Shown here one piece after another: positions 30,036 to 39,143 of a stretch of DNA of 64,000 nucleotides. A model generated the notes under the pieces. That model was not told the DNA's origin and ran no database searches. It saw only the letters and a list, made by a program, of their open reading frames with translations. The translations under genes were made by a program, and so were the position numbers. Source of the DNA: Nitrospinaceae bacterium (GTDB lineage Bacteria > Nitrospinota > Nitrospinia > Nitrospinales > VA-1); NCBI GenBank assembly GCA_029261595.1, contig JAJDAZ010000068.1:1-64000 (forward strand). The letters are read 5' to 3'. Every line of letters begins with the position of its first letter. Position 1 is the stretch's first letter.

Positions 30036-30701
30036 ATGGTCGACGATATCTCCTACATTCGTAAATGGTTGCGCAAAGGCATCAGCAAGGACGGGTTGAC
30101 CCTCGATCTTTCTGGAAAAGGCATCCGCAACCCCGAGGCTCTGGAACTTGCGGAAAATCTCGCGGTCCCCGACCTGGAAATTTTATACCTGCACACCAAT
30201 AAAATTAAGGACATTGGGTTGGAGGAACTGACTGAATCGGAACTGTTTGAAACCCTTAAGGAATTGTGGTTGTACGAAAACCTGATCGGCAACGATGGGG
30301 CCCGAGCCTTGGCGGAATCCGAAAAACTGACGGAATTAAAATACCTCAGCCTGTACACCAATCGTATTGGCGACGATGGCGCCGTTGCGCTGGCCGAGAC
30401 TTCCTCGCTCGGCAATCTGGAAACTCTCGATCTATCGTTTAACCGGATTGGCGACAAAGGCGCGATTGCTTTTGCCAACTCCACCCATCTGAAAAACTTA
30501 AAGGTTCTGCATCTGGACGCCAACCGCATTGGTTACGATGGCATGGTGGCTTTTGCCCAGTCCACAGGACTGCCAAAATTAACGACTCTCAACTTAACTT
30601 ACAACAAACTCGACCCCCGGGCCTTGCAACTCATGCAGGACTCGCCACGTTTGCAGGCCATGCAGGCTGTGAAAACGGACTTGTTTGTCGCTAACGACTG
30701 A
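30036..30701 (+). CDS. Leucine-rich-repeat protein, ribonuclease-inhibitor type (221 aa)
   Basis: After a 45-residue N-terminal cap (MVDDISYIRKWLRKG), the protein is made of about six 27-residue repeats with consensus LxxLxLxxNxIGDxGAxALAxS, for example LETLDLSFNRIGDKGAIAFA. This is the ribonuclease-inhibitor class, which forms a curved horseshoe for protein binding. There is no signal peptide or membrane segment, so it is probably cytoplasmic. The next gene, three bases on, encodes a larger protein of the same type. The partner is unknown. Confidence 0.85.
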   Translation: MVDDISYIRKWLRKGISKDGLTLDLSGKGIRNPEALELAENLAVPDLEILYLHTNKIKDIGLEELTESELFETLKELWLYENLIGNDGARALAESEKLTELKYLSLYTNRIGDDGAVALAETSSLGNLETLDLSFNRIGDKGAIAFANSTHLKNLKVLHLDANRIGYDGMVAFAQSTGLPKLTTLNLTYNKLDPRALQLMQDSPRLQAMQAVKTDLFVAND

Positions 30702-30704
30702 TAC

Positions 30705-32183
30705 ATGGATTCAAAAAAACGCGATTTACGGCTGGTTCGCCTGGTGCGGGAAAAAGTCGAACGACGGGAACCCGCTCTTGACCTCAGGTATGAGCGCATC
30801 GGAGATGCGGGAGCCACACTCCTGGCGCAAAATTTCGACCTTTCATCGGTCACCCGGCTGGATTTGAGCTGGAACGAGATCACCAGCCAGGGCTTGAAAG
30901 CTTTATCGCAATGTCCCTCGTTGTCCAATCTGACCGAGCTCATTCTGGACGCCAACACAATCGGCAATGCCGGAGCCAATGCCCTGGCAGGATCCCCGCA
31001 TTTGGCAAAACTGCACACTGTCAGTCTGGTCAACAACCGAGTGGGCGATGAAGGAGCCTTGAACCTGGTAAAATCCGCCACGCTGGAAAGTCTGAAGACA
31101 CTGATCCTTGAGATGAATCGCGTGGGCCGCTCCCGGCTGACCACCTTTCCCGACGGCCCCGCCAACCCGGCCCTCAAGCTATTGAACTTAAGGCGCAATC
31201 AAATCGGCGACATCACTCTGTCGGACTGGGTACAGACCGGGGCTTTCAGCCCTCTTTGCCATTTGAACCTGGGGTTCAACGGCATTCACGATCACGGCGC
31301 CAAAACCCTGGCCAATGCCCCGACCCTGGTGGGTGTCCAGGAACTGATCCTCAATTCCAACTCAATCGGCAATGAGGGGGCACTGGCGTTAGCGGACTCA
31401 AAACATTTATCGAACCTGACCGCCCTGTACCTACACGACAACGAATATTCAACGCAGGCGGAAACCGCGCTTAAGGATATGCAGATCCGGCTCCTGGTCA
31501 ATAAAAACCTGTCCGGGACAGCATTGAATTTAAACGAAAGCCAGCTCACCAACAAAGACCTTGTGGCCCTGGCTCGATCGGACAAGCTTGCCGATGTTGA
31601 AACGCTTTCTCTTCGCGCCAACGATTTTGACCATCAGGGACTTCGCGCGCTGACCGAATGCGGCTCGCTGAAAAAGCTCAAATCCCTCAACCTGATGGAC
31701 AACAAAATCGGCAATAAGGGCGCGGTTCTGTTGGCGGAATCTAAAATATTGTCCCAATTGAAAACTTTGAACCTGGAAAAATCCAGAATCACTTATCTGG
31801 GGTTCCTGGCGTTAGCCCAATCGGGACAATTCGGAAAACTAGAGGAATTTAATATCAGTCTGAACGATATAACCGAAAAAGGCATCCACGCCCTTTCCCG
31901 TTCAAAAAACTTTCAGCACCTTAGAAAATTGCGGGTGATGGATATTTTCATGGGGGATCCCGGGGTTCAATCTCTCACGCATTCGGAGCTACTCGGAAAA
32001 CTGGAAGAATTACAAGCCAATGGCAACGCCATCACCCGGACCGGCGTGGAATATATTTCGGCTTCCACCCACCTGGCCTCCCTCAAAACACTCGATCTTC
32101 GACGAAACAAATTCAAAATGGAGGATATGCTTTTCCTCAAAGAGTCTCCCCGTTTCAAAAAAATTGAAACGCTCCGGTTTTAA
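30705..32183 (+). CDS. Leucine-rich-repeat protein, ribonuclease-inhibitor type (492 aa)
   Basis: The product starts MDSKKRDLRLVRLVREKVER and then consists of about 15 to 16 LRRs of 26-28 residues, for example LTELILDANTIGNAGANALA and LKSLNLMDNKIGNKGAVLLA. A break in regularity near residues 260-280 (LLVNKNLSGTALNLNESQL) may divide it into two arcs. It lacks a secretion signal. With the preceding gene it forms a two-gene pair separated by three bases; both probably arose from one ancestor. Function unknown; protein binding is likely. Confidence 0.85.
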   Translation: MDSKKRDLRLVRLVREKVERREPALDLRYERIGDAGATLLAQNFDLSSVTRLDLSWNEITSQGLKALSQCPSLSNLTELILDANTIGNAGANALAGSPHLAKLHTVSLVNNRVGDEGALNLVKSATLESLKTLILEMNRVGRSRLTTFPDGPANPALKLLNLRRNQIGDITLSDWVQTGAFSPLCHLNLGFNGIHDHGAKTLANAPTLVGVQELILNSNSIGNEGALALADSKHLSNLTALYLHDNEYSTQAETALKDMQIRLLVNKNLSGTALNLNESQLTNKDLVALARSDKLADVETLSLRANDFDHQGLRALTECGSLKKLKSLNLMDNKIGNKGAVLLAESKILSQLKTLNLEKSRITYLGFLALAQSGQFGKLEEFNISLNDITEKGIHALSRSKNFQHLRKLRVMDIFMGDPGVQSLTHSELLGKLEELQANGNAITRTGVEYISASTHLASLKTLDLRRNKFKMEDMLFLKESPRFKKIETLRF

Positions 32184-32217
32184 ATTTTCGTCACTTTTTT
32201 GATCGCACCTCGGCGGG

Positions 32218-32406
32218 TTATTCTAAATCCCATCCTTTTTCTTTCAAACAGGTGTCGTAAACTTCCTGGCGATTTCTTTCCCAGGTGATGCTTCCCTTGC
32301 CAAAGCCCCTGGAAGATTCGTCCCTGCTTGTCAAATTAACCCATTTGTGACTTGCGTATGACAGGCGTGTGACCGAAGTTCGGTATACTGAACTCAAGTC
32401 AGTCAA
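32218..32406 (-). pseudogene. Possible remnant of a small exported protein gene
   Basis: On the - strand a short frame ends in ERNRQEVYDTCLKEKGWDLE and a stop. Many small bacterial lipoproteins end in a similar Cys-x(4-5)-Gly-Trp tail, but the upstream part here has no signal peptide and no clear start. It may be the decayed 3' end of such a gene, or chance. The flanking 32184-32519 gap holds nothing else that I recognise. Confidence 0.25.
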
Positions 32407-32519
32407 AAAAGTTCTTGACGTTTATTTTTTTTGCAGTTAAAAGTAGGCATCCCTAAAACACATTGAAAAATCAACGGTTCGCATTTGCGTTCCCAGGTGA
32501 AACAAGAAGGGACTTAACC

Positions 32520-32897
32520 ATGACCAGACAATCAACGGCCAAAACATTTTCTTTTGAGATCGCCATCACCTTGTTGATCACGGTGATCATCGCCTTTTAT
32601 TTTGCCTTCCCCAAAGCCGGTCAGGCAGGGGTCGAAACAACGGATTCCCTGAGCCAGAAAGTGATGACGCTTTACCACGCCGGCAAATATGAAGAAGCTT
32701 TCCCCATTGCCCGAAAAGTATTGCGAATCCGCGAAAAAACCCAGGGTCCGGATCATCACGATGTGGTGGTGGCTCTGCAGACCCTCGCAGGGCTTTACGA
32801 GGCGGTGGGTGATTATCCAAGGGCCGCAACCTTCGACAAGCGGGCTTTAAAAATTCTGGATAAAGATCTTGAATCCACAGCCACCCCGGCGACCTGA
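32520..32897 (+). CDS. TPR protein with N-terminal membrane anchor
   Basis: The start is ATG 32520, with AAGAAGGGA about seven bases upstream; a longer reading from TTG 32463 lacks such a site. The 125-residue product has a hydrophobic segment at residues 10-33 (FEIAITLLITVIIAFYFAF), then two tetratricopeptide-like repeats (YHAGKYEEAFPIARKVLRIR and LYEAVGDYPRAATFDKRALK) of the kinesin-light-chain type. It probably faces the periplasm. Partner unknown. Confidence 0.65.
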   Translation: MTRQSTAKTFSFEIAITLLITVIIAFYFAFPKAGQAGVETTDSLSQKVMTLYHAGKYEEAFPIARKVLRIREKTQGPDHHDVVVALQTLAGLYEAVGDYPRAATFDKRALKILDKDLESTATPAT

Positions 32898-32931
32898 AAA
32901 CTTCATCCCTGCTTTTTCGTCGGCTGGAACC

Positions 32932-33477
32932 CTAAAGGTCCCTGAAATATTCCTGCTGGAGAGACGTTTGAAGCGGTTGAAACCTTTCCGGGCAAATGAA
33001 CAAAAATATTTTGACGATGGATCGGGCGGACTCCCGGACATCCTCGATATGTAAATTCATTTTAGCGATCCTTTGATCAAAAACGGTGGTGAAGTAGGAT
33101 GCCATCGCCTGGTTTTGTTTCTCTTGCGTTGCAAAGGCCGACCTGACCATGCCCGCCAGTTCTCCCGAATCCACCCAGAATCCGGCGCATTTCGCGCATT
33201 GACACACTTCCACATCCCGTTCCCGGCTGAAAAAGTGGCGCAACAAAAGAGACGTTTTGCATTGCGGACAGATGGCCTCGATGTCGCGGAAAAACCGAAC
33301 GCCCTCCGCCCTGGGGACATTGAGTAACCGCGCACCGGCTCCGTGATTTTTTTTGTCCAGCTTCAATAACTCAAATCGACCGAACCAAAATCCGCCGCAC
33401 CCGCCCTCGCAGACCAGGACCATCAAGCCCTCAGCCGACTTTTCACTGAGTTCCAGTTTGCAGGACGGACATTTCAT
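32932..33477 (-). CDS. TFIIB-type zinc-ribbon protein
   Basis: The 181-residue product has two related zinc ribbons: CPSC with CEGGCGG in residues 3-30 and CPQC with CQCAKC at about 65-95. Each is followed by a GFWxxxxEL-like motif (GGFWFGRFELLKL and AGFWVDSGELAGM), the pattern of the zf-TFIIB family. The C-terminal 70 residues are helical and not recognised. Members are small conserved proteins with no established function. Confidence 0.7.
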   Translation of the reverse strand: MKCPSCKLELSEKSAEGLMVLVCEGGCGGFWFGRFELLKLDKKNHGAGARLLNVPRAEGVRFFRDIEAICPQCKTSLLLRHFFSRERDVEVCQCAKCAGFWVDSGELAGMVRSAFATQEKQNQAMASYFTTVFDQRIAKMNLHIEDVRESARSIVKIFLFICPERFQPLQTSLQQEYFRDL

Positions 33478-33635
33478 TCACTGCTCTCCGACAGAAAAAT
33501 CATGACTCATTAAAATCAGGAGGTTGGTTGACAAAGCCGACTCCCTGACCTAGAGTGTATATTCATTCCTAAATGATACCACCCGTTACCAAACATATTT
33601 CCATCCTTTCACGATCTTACCAACGAGGAAAAGCA

Positions 33636-34067
33636 ATGAAAAATTCTTTTTACTATACGCTCCTGATAGTTGCCTTAACCATTTTTACCACAACCGGTTG
33701 TGATAAAGGAGCCACAACTTCAGAAGGAAAAAAATCGACTGAAAACGAGAAACCCATTGCGGCTGTGGGGAACTTGGTCAACAGTGGTGCCCTCATGGCC
33801 CAGGATACAGAACCGGGCGCCGCTCAAAATAACGAAGGCGTGGGTCATTTCAAAGAGGGTCATTGGGAAATATCCGCAAAGCACTTTAAAGAAGCCATTG
33901 CCGCCGGTCCCAAACTGGCCGAGGCGCATTATAATTTAGCCCTGACCCTTGATAAAATGGGAGACCACGGAGGAGCGACCCAGCATTTTGGTGAAGCACT
34001 GAAACTGGGGCCTGACAATCCAAAAATCAAAGATTCTAAAATCCTGAAGGACCATTTGGGAATGTAA
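33636..34067 (+). CDS. TPR-containing lipoprotein
   Basis: From ATG 33636 (GAGGAAA upstream) the 143-residue product begins MKNSFYYTLLIVALTIFTTTGCDK, a lipoprotein signal with a Cys at 22. The C-terminal half has two TPR-like helix pairs (GHWEISAKHFKEAIAAG and AEAHYNLALTLDKMGDHGGA). It is likely anchored in the outer or inner membrane on the periplasmic side. The upstream extension to 33573 has no start support. Confidence 0.7.
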   Translation: MKNSFYYTLLIVALTIFTTTGCDKGATTSEGKKSTENEKPIAAVGNLVNSGALMAQDTEPGAAQNNEGVGHFKEGHWEISAKHFKEAIAAGPKLAEAHYNLALTLDKMGDHGGATQHFGEALKLGPDNPKIKDSKILKDHLGM

Positions 34068-34181
34068 CCAATTAATGCGATGGACCGGTTTTCAGAGGTC
34101 GTTTTATTTTCCAGCCGGAAAACTATTACTCTTGAAAATTAAGAGGAAATACCGTCTGTGGGTTCATTTACCCAGGGAGGG

Positions 34182-36167
34182 TTAGCGGGTGGCTAGAGAA
34201 CGCAATAAATCGATCTCTGAAGATTTTCCTTCAAAATCCTGAAAAATCCAATAACCGCCTTTTGTTTTTCCTTGCGAGTATTTGATACCGGTTTTTTCGA
34301 GAAATTCTTTGTAAGCGGATAATTCTTTTTCCTGCACCGGGGAAATAATTATTGCAAAATCACTTTCTTGAGCCAGTACGGGACCCAGTCTTGCTGACTC
34401 ACCGTATTTAGTATATTCACCGACCATAATCTTGCGCTGTGCCAAAAAAGTAATCATGCCGGCTGTTTCGTAATCGGAATAGGCATGGGAAATTCCTTTT
34501 TCCTGGCAATATTTTATTACTTCGGAATAAGGAGACTGCATCCTGATTATGGACAAATCATGCACGAGCCCTTTTCCTTTTGCGTTATAAGTATCATCGG
34601 TCGCATGGTATAGGGAATAGGTATTTGATGTGTGTGTATAAAAATAGCAGGTATTAACAATGCCAAATCCAAGCCAAAGGGCCAGAAAAAAGGCGAATTG
34701 CCTCTTTTGGCGCGAATACAAATTATCGAGATAAAGCGCTCCAAAAACTGCGACCACGCCATGAAAAGGAAGTAGGTATCTTACATCCGGACCATTTTTT
34801 GAAATAAGAACCGCAGCGCAAATCAAAACCGGGAAAACAACAAAAACCAATGAAGGTTCAAAATTCACCTTTTTCAATCGAATAATTTTCCCTATCTCTT
34901 CCCTTCTGGATTTAAAAAAGAACACAACGGATTTAAAAACCAACCAAACCACTCCTGCAGCCAAAACGCCGTTCGTTACATTCAAAAGGGTCCAATCGGA
35001 ACGAAGCAAAGTCATCAGAGGGGCTCTCACTCCCATGACTTCGGGCAGGTCATAAAATCCCAATTTCCAAATATATTCAATAATACCCGTCGGCATCAAA
35101 TCCACATCAAAGCCCTGCCCGCCCCTTTTGGTTTCACCGGTTACAATGCTTGCAATCCGGGGGGAAAGACCAACAAGAAACCCCACCAAACCTAGGACAA
35201 TCGAACCTCGAAAAACAGATGCCCGTTGTTTCAAAAGATTCCTGCACCAAATGATTTTTGATTTAATATCTTTATTAAAAATCAAAACTCTGACAATAAT
35301 GATGACCAGCAATTGACCCACAGGTTTATGGAGTTTATTGATCTGCAATATGGATTGACCGGCTATATCGATCCCAAACCCTCCAAACACATAAGAAAAT
35401 AGAATCGCCGCGACAAAAACAACGATAACTTTATCCAATATCATTACCAGCTTAAGTTTTTTTGATGGAGAATCTTGAAAGCGGGCAATCATTTTTCTGA
35501 TGGATAATGCGTCGCGAACCACTTCCCAGTGCTTCCAACTCAGCACAAACAATAAAGCAAGGGTTGCAATATAAAGGATGGAATAGGTGTAACTATAAAT
35601 TGCGAACCCCATGACAAAACCAAGCAAAAAATTCAGCCCTGTCCTTGGAACCCGAGACTCATTTATTTTAAAGAAACACAAAAAAATAACATTGCCTAGA
35701 AAAACGATGAGGTTATGTTGCCAATTATTGGAGCTTATAAATAAAATGGGGGGAGAAGAAAATAATACAAGTAAAACGGCAATGAAAGCCGCTGAAGGCC
35801 GGATATTTTTTACCACCCAGTAAACCGATACGACATAACATGAATAAGCTAGAATTCCCGGCAATTTATAGGCCAGCGCTCCAACCCCAAACAACCAAAA
35901 AAATGGAATGGCGGTGAGGCCTAAAAAAATACCCGCATACCGTTCTCCATCATAATAAAATGAAATTGGGCCGCCTTCCTGTAAACTCAGGATTTGAAGA
36001 GCCTGATAAGCTTCATCGTAAGTAAAAAAATAATCCGAATTTATTAAGATAGGAAATCGGAATAGGACAAGAACTAAAAAAATAAACAGGGCCGCAAAAA
36101 TATTGAAAATCAATAGCCTCCACCCAAACTTAGCGCTTGTTTTTTCAGCCGTTTGATTTATTTCCAT
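34182..36167 (-). CDS. Membrane glycosyltransferase, GT-C (PMT/ArnT-like)
   Basis: The 661-residue product has about twelve hydrophobic segments and begins with a cytosolic tail followed by a membrane helix (LLIFNIFAALFIFLVLVLF). The first periplasmic loop contains YFFTYDEAYQALQIL, where the Asp-Glu pair corresponds to the catalytic carboxylates of GT-C enzymes that use polyprenyl-linked sugars. The C-terminal 130 residues are a soluble periplasmic domain. The next genes on the strand are a radical SAM protein and a methyltransferase, suggesting a surface glycan set. Confidence 0.7.
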   Translation of the reverse strand: MEINQTAEKTSAKFGWRLLIFNIFAALFIFLVLVLFRFPILINSDYFFTYDEAYQALQILSLQEGGPISFYYDGERYAGIFLGLTAIPFFWLFGVGALAYKLPGILAYSCYVVSVYWVVKNIRPSAAFIAVLLVLFSSPPILFISSNNWQHNLIVFLGNVIFLCFFKINESRVPRTGLNFLLGFVMGFAIYSYTYSILYIATLALLFVLSWKHWEVVRDALSIRKMIARFQDSPSKKLKLVMILDKVIVVFVAAILFSYVFGGFGIDIAGQSILQINKLHKPVGQLLVIIIVRVLIFNKDIKSKIIWCRNLLKQRASVFRGSIVLGLVGFLVGLSPRIASIVTGETKRGGQGFDVDLMPTGIIEYIWKLGFYDLPEVMGVRAPLMTLLRSDWTLLNVTNGVLAAGVVWLVFKSVVFFFKSRREEIGKIIRLKKVNFEPSLVFVVFPVLICAAVLISKNGPDVRYLLPFHGVVAVFGALYLDNLYSRQKRQFAFFLALWLGFGIVNTCYFYTHTSNTYSLYHATDDTYNAKGKGLVHDLSIIRMQSPYSEVIKYCQEKGISHAYSDYETAGMITFLAQRKIMVGEYTKYGESARLGPVLAQESDFAIIISPVQEKELSAYKEFLEKTGIKYSQGKTKGGYWIFQDFEGKSSEIDLLRSLATR

Positions 36168-36406
36168 TTTCCGGGTGGGATGAATTAATGGGATTATTTT
36201 GAGTGTCCTTAGCTGTTGCTTTCAAACAGCCCCAGGACGAGGTGTTTCGCGAGGCTCCGTGTCCTCTTTCACCTTTGATTCGGCGGGTTCCCACAAAGAC
36301 TTCGCCGACTGCGATCCATCTAACGGGAAGATTGCCTCCAGGAAACAAAAGAACCTAATCAAACACTTCAAAAATTCATCCAATGGGCAAATTGAGATCA
36401 CCCGGT

Positions 36407-37942
36407 TCAATAAGGGGCGGTTATTTTAGAAGCTGTCTGGTATGTCGACTTTTGGGGGGAATTTTTTGTAAAGTCATATTGAGGCCATTGATCCTGGGCG
36501 ACGTAAATAGATGTGTTTTTTGTCGATACCGATGGCATCACAACAAAAAGAAAACCATGATACACATCTGACAAAAAATTTCCATTCTTCAATGCATTAA
36601 AAAATCTCCGGATTGTAAATCTGGGGTTAAACGTGACGGCTCGTTTATAAGCGTATTTCATGAAATTTTGCAGGGTGTCGTAAGAGAGATTTTCATGAAC
36701 AAACAATTGCTCGTCGGAATAGACAACATACTTATCCCAATCAAAAGATTTGACCAAACCTTTTTTTACGTAATTATCAAACATTTCCGTTCCTGGAAAG
36801 GCAATCGCCAATCCGAACTTGAGCAAATCCACTGAAAGGGTGCGCGCATACTCAATCGTGTCCAACATGGTATTTTCATCATCGCAGGAAAGACCGAGCA
36901 TCATATATGCGTTTGTTTGCAAGCCAGCCGCCCTGGCTTTTTTGACCGCAGTTCTTCCCTGTTCGATGGTGGCTTTCCCCCCTTTACCAAAGCCCTTCAA
37001 AACTTCATCGTTACCGCTTTCAAAGCCAAAGGAAACCCGGTAGCAACCGGCTTTGTTCATTTTCTTGAACAGATCATCATCGGCGCTTTCAACACGTATC
37101 CCATTATTACAGGTCCAATGCATATCGACATTGGCCTGGCTTATAGCGTCACTGACCTCTCCTGCCCATTTTTGATCGGAGGTAAAAATATCATCGGCCA
37201 ACCAGAACTCCTTGAAACCCAGAGAACTTAAGTATTTGACCTCTTCAGCACAGCGCTCCGGGGATTTTTTCCTGTAACCAAGAGACATCGTAACCTTGCT
37301 GGCACAGAAATCACATGTAAACACACATCCTCTGGAAAATTCCACTGTCGCCACCGGTGGATACGAGGCAATGAGTTTTGAAATCTTTTTATAATCGGCG
37401 GGATCATAAAGATCCCAGGCAGGCATCGGCAAATCATCCAGATTGTCAATGGGGGGTCTCAGCCCGGTGCTAATGATCTCGTCTCCAGATCGATAATACA
37501 GTCCATTGATTTCCGCAAAGGACTTCCCATTGCAGATTTCCGAGAATGAGTAGTCGGCTTCGCCAACACAAACGGCATCCATTCGGGACTCATGTAAACT
37601 TTCCGCCGGCAATGCGGACGGGTGAGGACCTCCACCCACCACCAGAATTTCTTCGGACAAATTTTTAACGATACAACTGATATCGCGCAGTTGGTTCATT
37701 CCCGGAGTGGTCGCAGTGATTCCTACAATATCCGGTTTGACTTGCGAAATTCTTGATTGTATTAATTTGTAATCATAGGGACGCCAGCAAAGGTCCAGGA
37801 TCTCCACCTCGTGACCTTCCTGTTTAGCAACTGCGGCAATGGTTGCCAGTCCCAGAGTGGGGAAAAAGGGGTTGACGATCGATGCTTTTGAATTTCCATA
37901 GGCCGCCTGGTAAGAAGGATTTATTAGAAGAACCTTTGCCAT
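36407..37942 (-). CDS. B12-binding-domain radical SAM protein
   Basis: The 511-residue protein has an N-terminal cobalamin-binding-like domain (VEILDLCWRPYDYKL, PDIVGITATTPGMNQL) and a radical SAM domain with the iron-sulfur ligands C206, C210 and C213 in SRGCVFTCDFCASK. Such enzymes include methyltransferases for unactivated carbons and enzymes of lipid or cofactor maturation; the substrate cannot be read here. It lies between a GT-C glycosyltransferase and a methyltransferase on the same strand, so lipid or glycan modification is a reasonable guess. Confidence 0.85.
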   Translation of the reverse strand: MAKVLLINPSYQAAYGNSKASIVNPFFPTLGLATIAAVAKQEGHEVEILDLCWRPYDYKLIQSRISQVKPDIVGITATTPGMNQLRDISCIVKNLSEEILVVGGGPHPSALPAESLHESRMDAVCVGEADYSFSEICNGKSFAEINGLYYRSGDEIISTGLRPPIDNLDDLPMPAWDLYDPADYKKISKLIASYPPVATVEFSRGCVFTCDFCASKVTMSLGYRKKSPERCAEEVKYLSSLGFKEFWLADDIFTSDQKWAGEVSDAISQANVDMHWTCNNGIRVESADDDLFKKMNKAGCYRVSFGFESGNDEVLKGFGKGGKATIEQGRTAVKKARAAGLQTNAYMMLGLSCDDENTMLDTIEYARTLSVDLLKFGLAIAFPGTEMFDNYVKKGLVKSFDWDKYVVYSDEQLFVHENLSYDTLQNFMKYAYKRAVTFNPRFTIRRFFNALKNGNFLSDVYHGFLFVVMPSVSTKNTSIYVAQDQWPQYDFTKNSPQKSTYQTASKITAPY

Positions 37943-38019
37943 TAATTCATTCCCTGACTGTAATTTTGAGATTGCCCGGTGGAGGTTTTATATATTTTCA
38001 AAAAACGATACCTAATCTC

Positions 38020-39009
38020 TCACACGGATTCATTCTTTACCGAATACACTTCGATGGTGCCACCCTTTTTAATTATGGCTTCGATTATAGAAAATAACAA
38101 GGAAAGTGGCAAATACAAAGGCATAAGAACCAGGGTTTTCAAGTAATCCATCATTGGGGATGAATTAGGGTCTCCATTTCTCAGGTCAGCACTCTTTAAC
38201 AGGTCATATAAAAAATTTTCCCGGACCCCACTGGCATTATAAAGAGTCTGCAACCAGCCAAACGGGTTGTATTCAAATTTAAAATGCCTTGCCAATTCAA
38301 CCTTGAACGAGTTTTTTTCAAGCAAGTCGAATAAGCTTTTTGAAGAAAAATGATAAAGGTGGAAAGGGAGATCCAACTGGAACCATTTATTTTTTCCAAA
38401 GTGGGCTTGTAAGCTGTCTGTATTGGGCACTGCAGTTACCAGAAGGCCCCCTTTTTTCAAAATTCGATAGCACTCGGCGATCACTTCGTCCGGATTTTCC
38501 AAATGCTCCAAAACATGGTTTATATTTATCACATCAAAACTTTCGCTTTCATATTCACTTTCCTTTAATTCCCCGGATCGAACTTCAATCCCGTAAATTT
38601 TGGACGCGTAAGAAGCGGATGTTTCACTGAACTCCTGCCCAACCACCTGCCAACCATCTTCCTGCATGATATGAAGAAACAGTCCTCGACCACAGCCAAT
38701 ATCAAGAATTCGTCCAGGATCTCTAAAACGTTCGATTCTTTGCCGCTTTCGAACGGTTAGCAAATGAATCATATATTCCAGAACCGGATGGAATCGCTTT
38801 CCGGTTTTGGTCCGGTAATTTCCTGTCGAGTACAATTTGGACAATTCTTCGGGGGAGGGGAATGGGTGGGTTACCAAAACCTGACAAGACCGGCATTCAT
38901 ACACACTGTATTCATTATTTCTTTTAACCACACCGTCGATGACAGAAAACTCAATGGGATCCTTGCAAATGGGACAGATTGGAAAAACGGGACCGTCTTT
39001 TTTTGTCAT
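38020..39009 (-). CDS. Class I SAM methyltransferase with zinc ribbon
   Basis: The 329-residue protein starts with a zinc ribbon (CPICKD at residues 12-17 and CRSC about 25 residues on). It then has a Methyltransf_11/23-type domain with ILDIGCGRGLFLHIMQEDGW and INHVLEHLENPDEVIAECYR. A hydrophobic C-terminal segment (LVLMPLYLPLSLLFSIIEA) may associate with the membrane. This layout is common among methyltransferases of O-antigen and surface-glycan clusters. Confidence 0.78.
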   Translation of the reverse strand: MTKKDGPVFPICPICKDPIEFSVIDGVVKRNNEYSVYECRSCQVLVTHPFPSPEELSKLYSTGNYRTKTGKRFHPVLEYMIHLLTVRKRQRIERFRDPGRILDIGCGRGLFLHIMQEDGWQVVGQEFSETSASYASKIYGIEVRSGELKESEYESESFDVININHVLEHLENPDEVIAECYRILKKGGLLVTAVPNTDSLQAHFGKNKWFQLDLPFHLYHFSSKSLFDLLEKNSFKVELARHFKFEYNPFGWLQTLYNASGVRENFLYDLLKSADLRNGDPNSSPMMDYLKTLVLMPLYLPLSLLFSIIEAIIKKGGTIEVYSVKNESV

Positions 39010-39085
39010 ATCTCGGGTTTCGCGGTAAATTTAATGCAGGTTTTCTACTTTAACAAAATAAGAGCGGAATTATTTTCCAGGCGTG

Positions 39086-39124
39086 AAAAAAAAACCCATG
39101 CGAATAAATCGTCATGGGCTTTTT
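39086..39124 (-). terminator. Rho-independent terminator, possibly bidirectional
   Basis: CCCATG (39095-39100) and CATGGG (39113-39118) pair around a twelve-base loop. On the - strand the hairpin is followed by nine U residues (A tract 39086-39094), 20 bases after the NuoEF-like gene ends. On the + strand it is followed by TTTTT, so it could also work in the other direction. Confidence 0.65.
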
Positions 39125-39143
39125 GGATGAGAACGGGTCGAGA

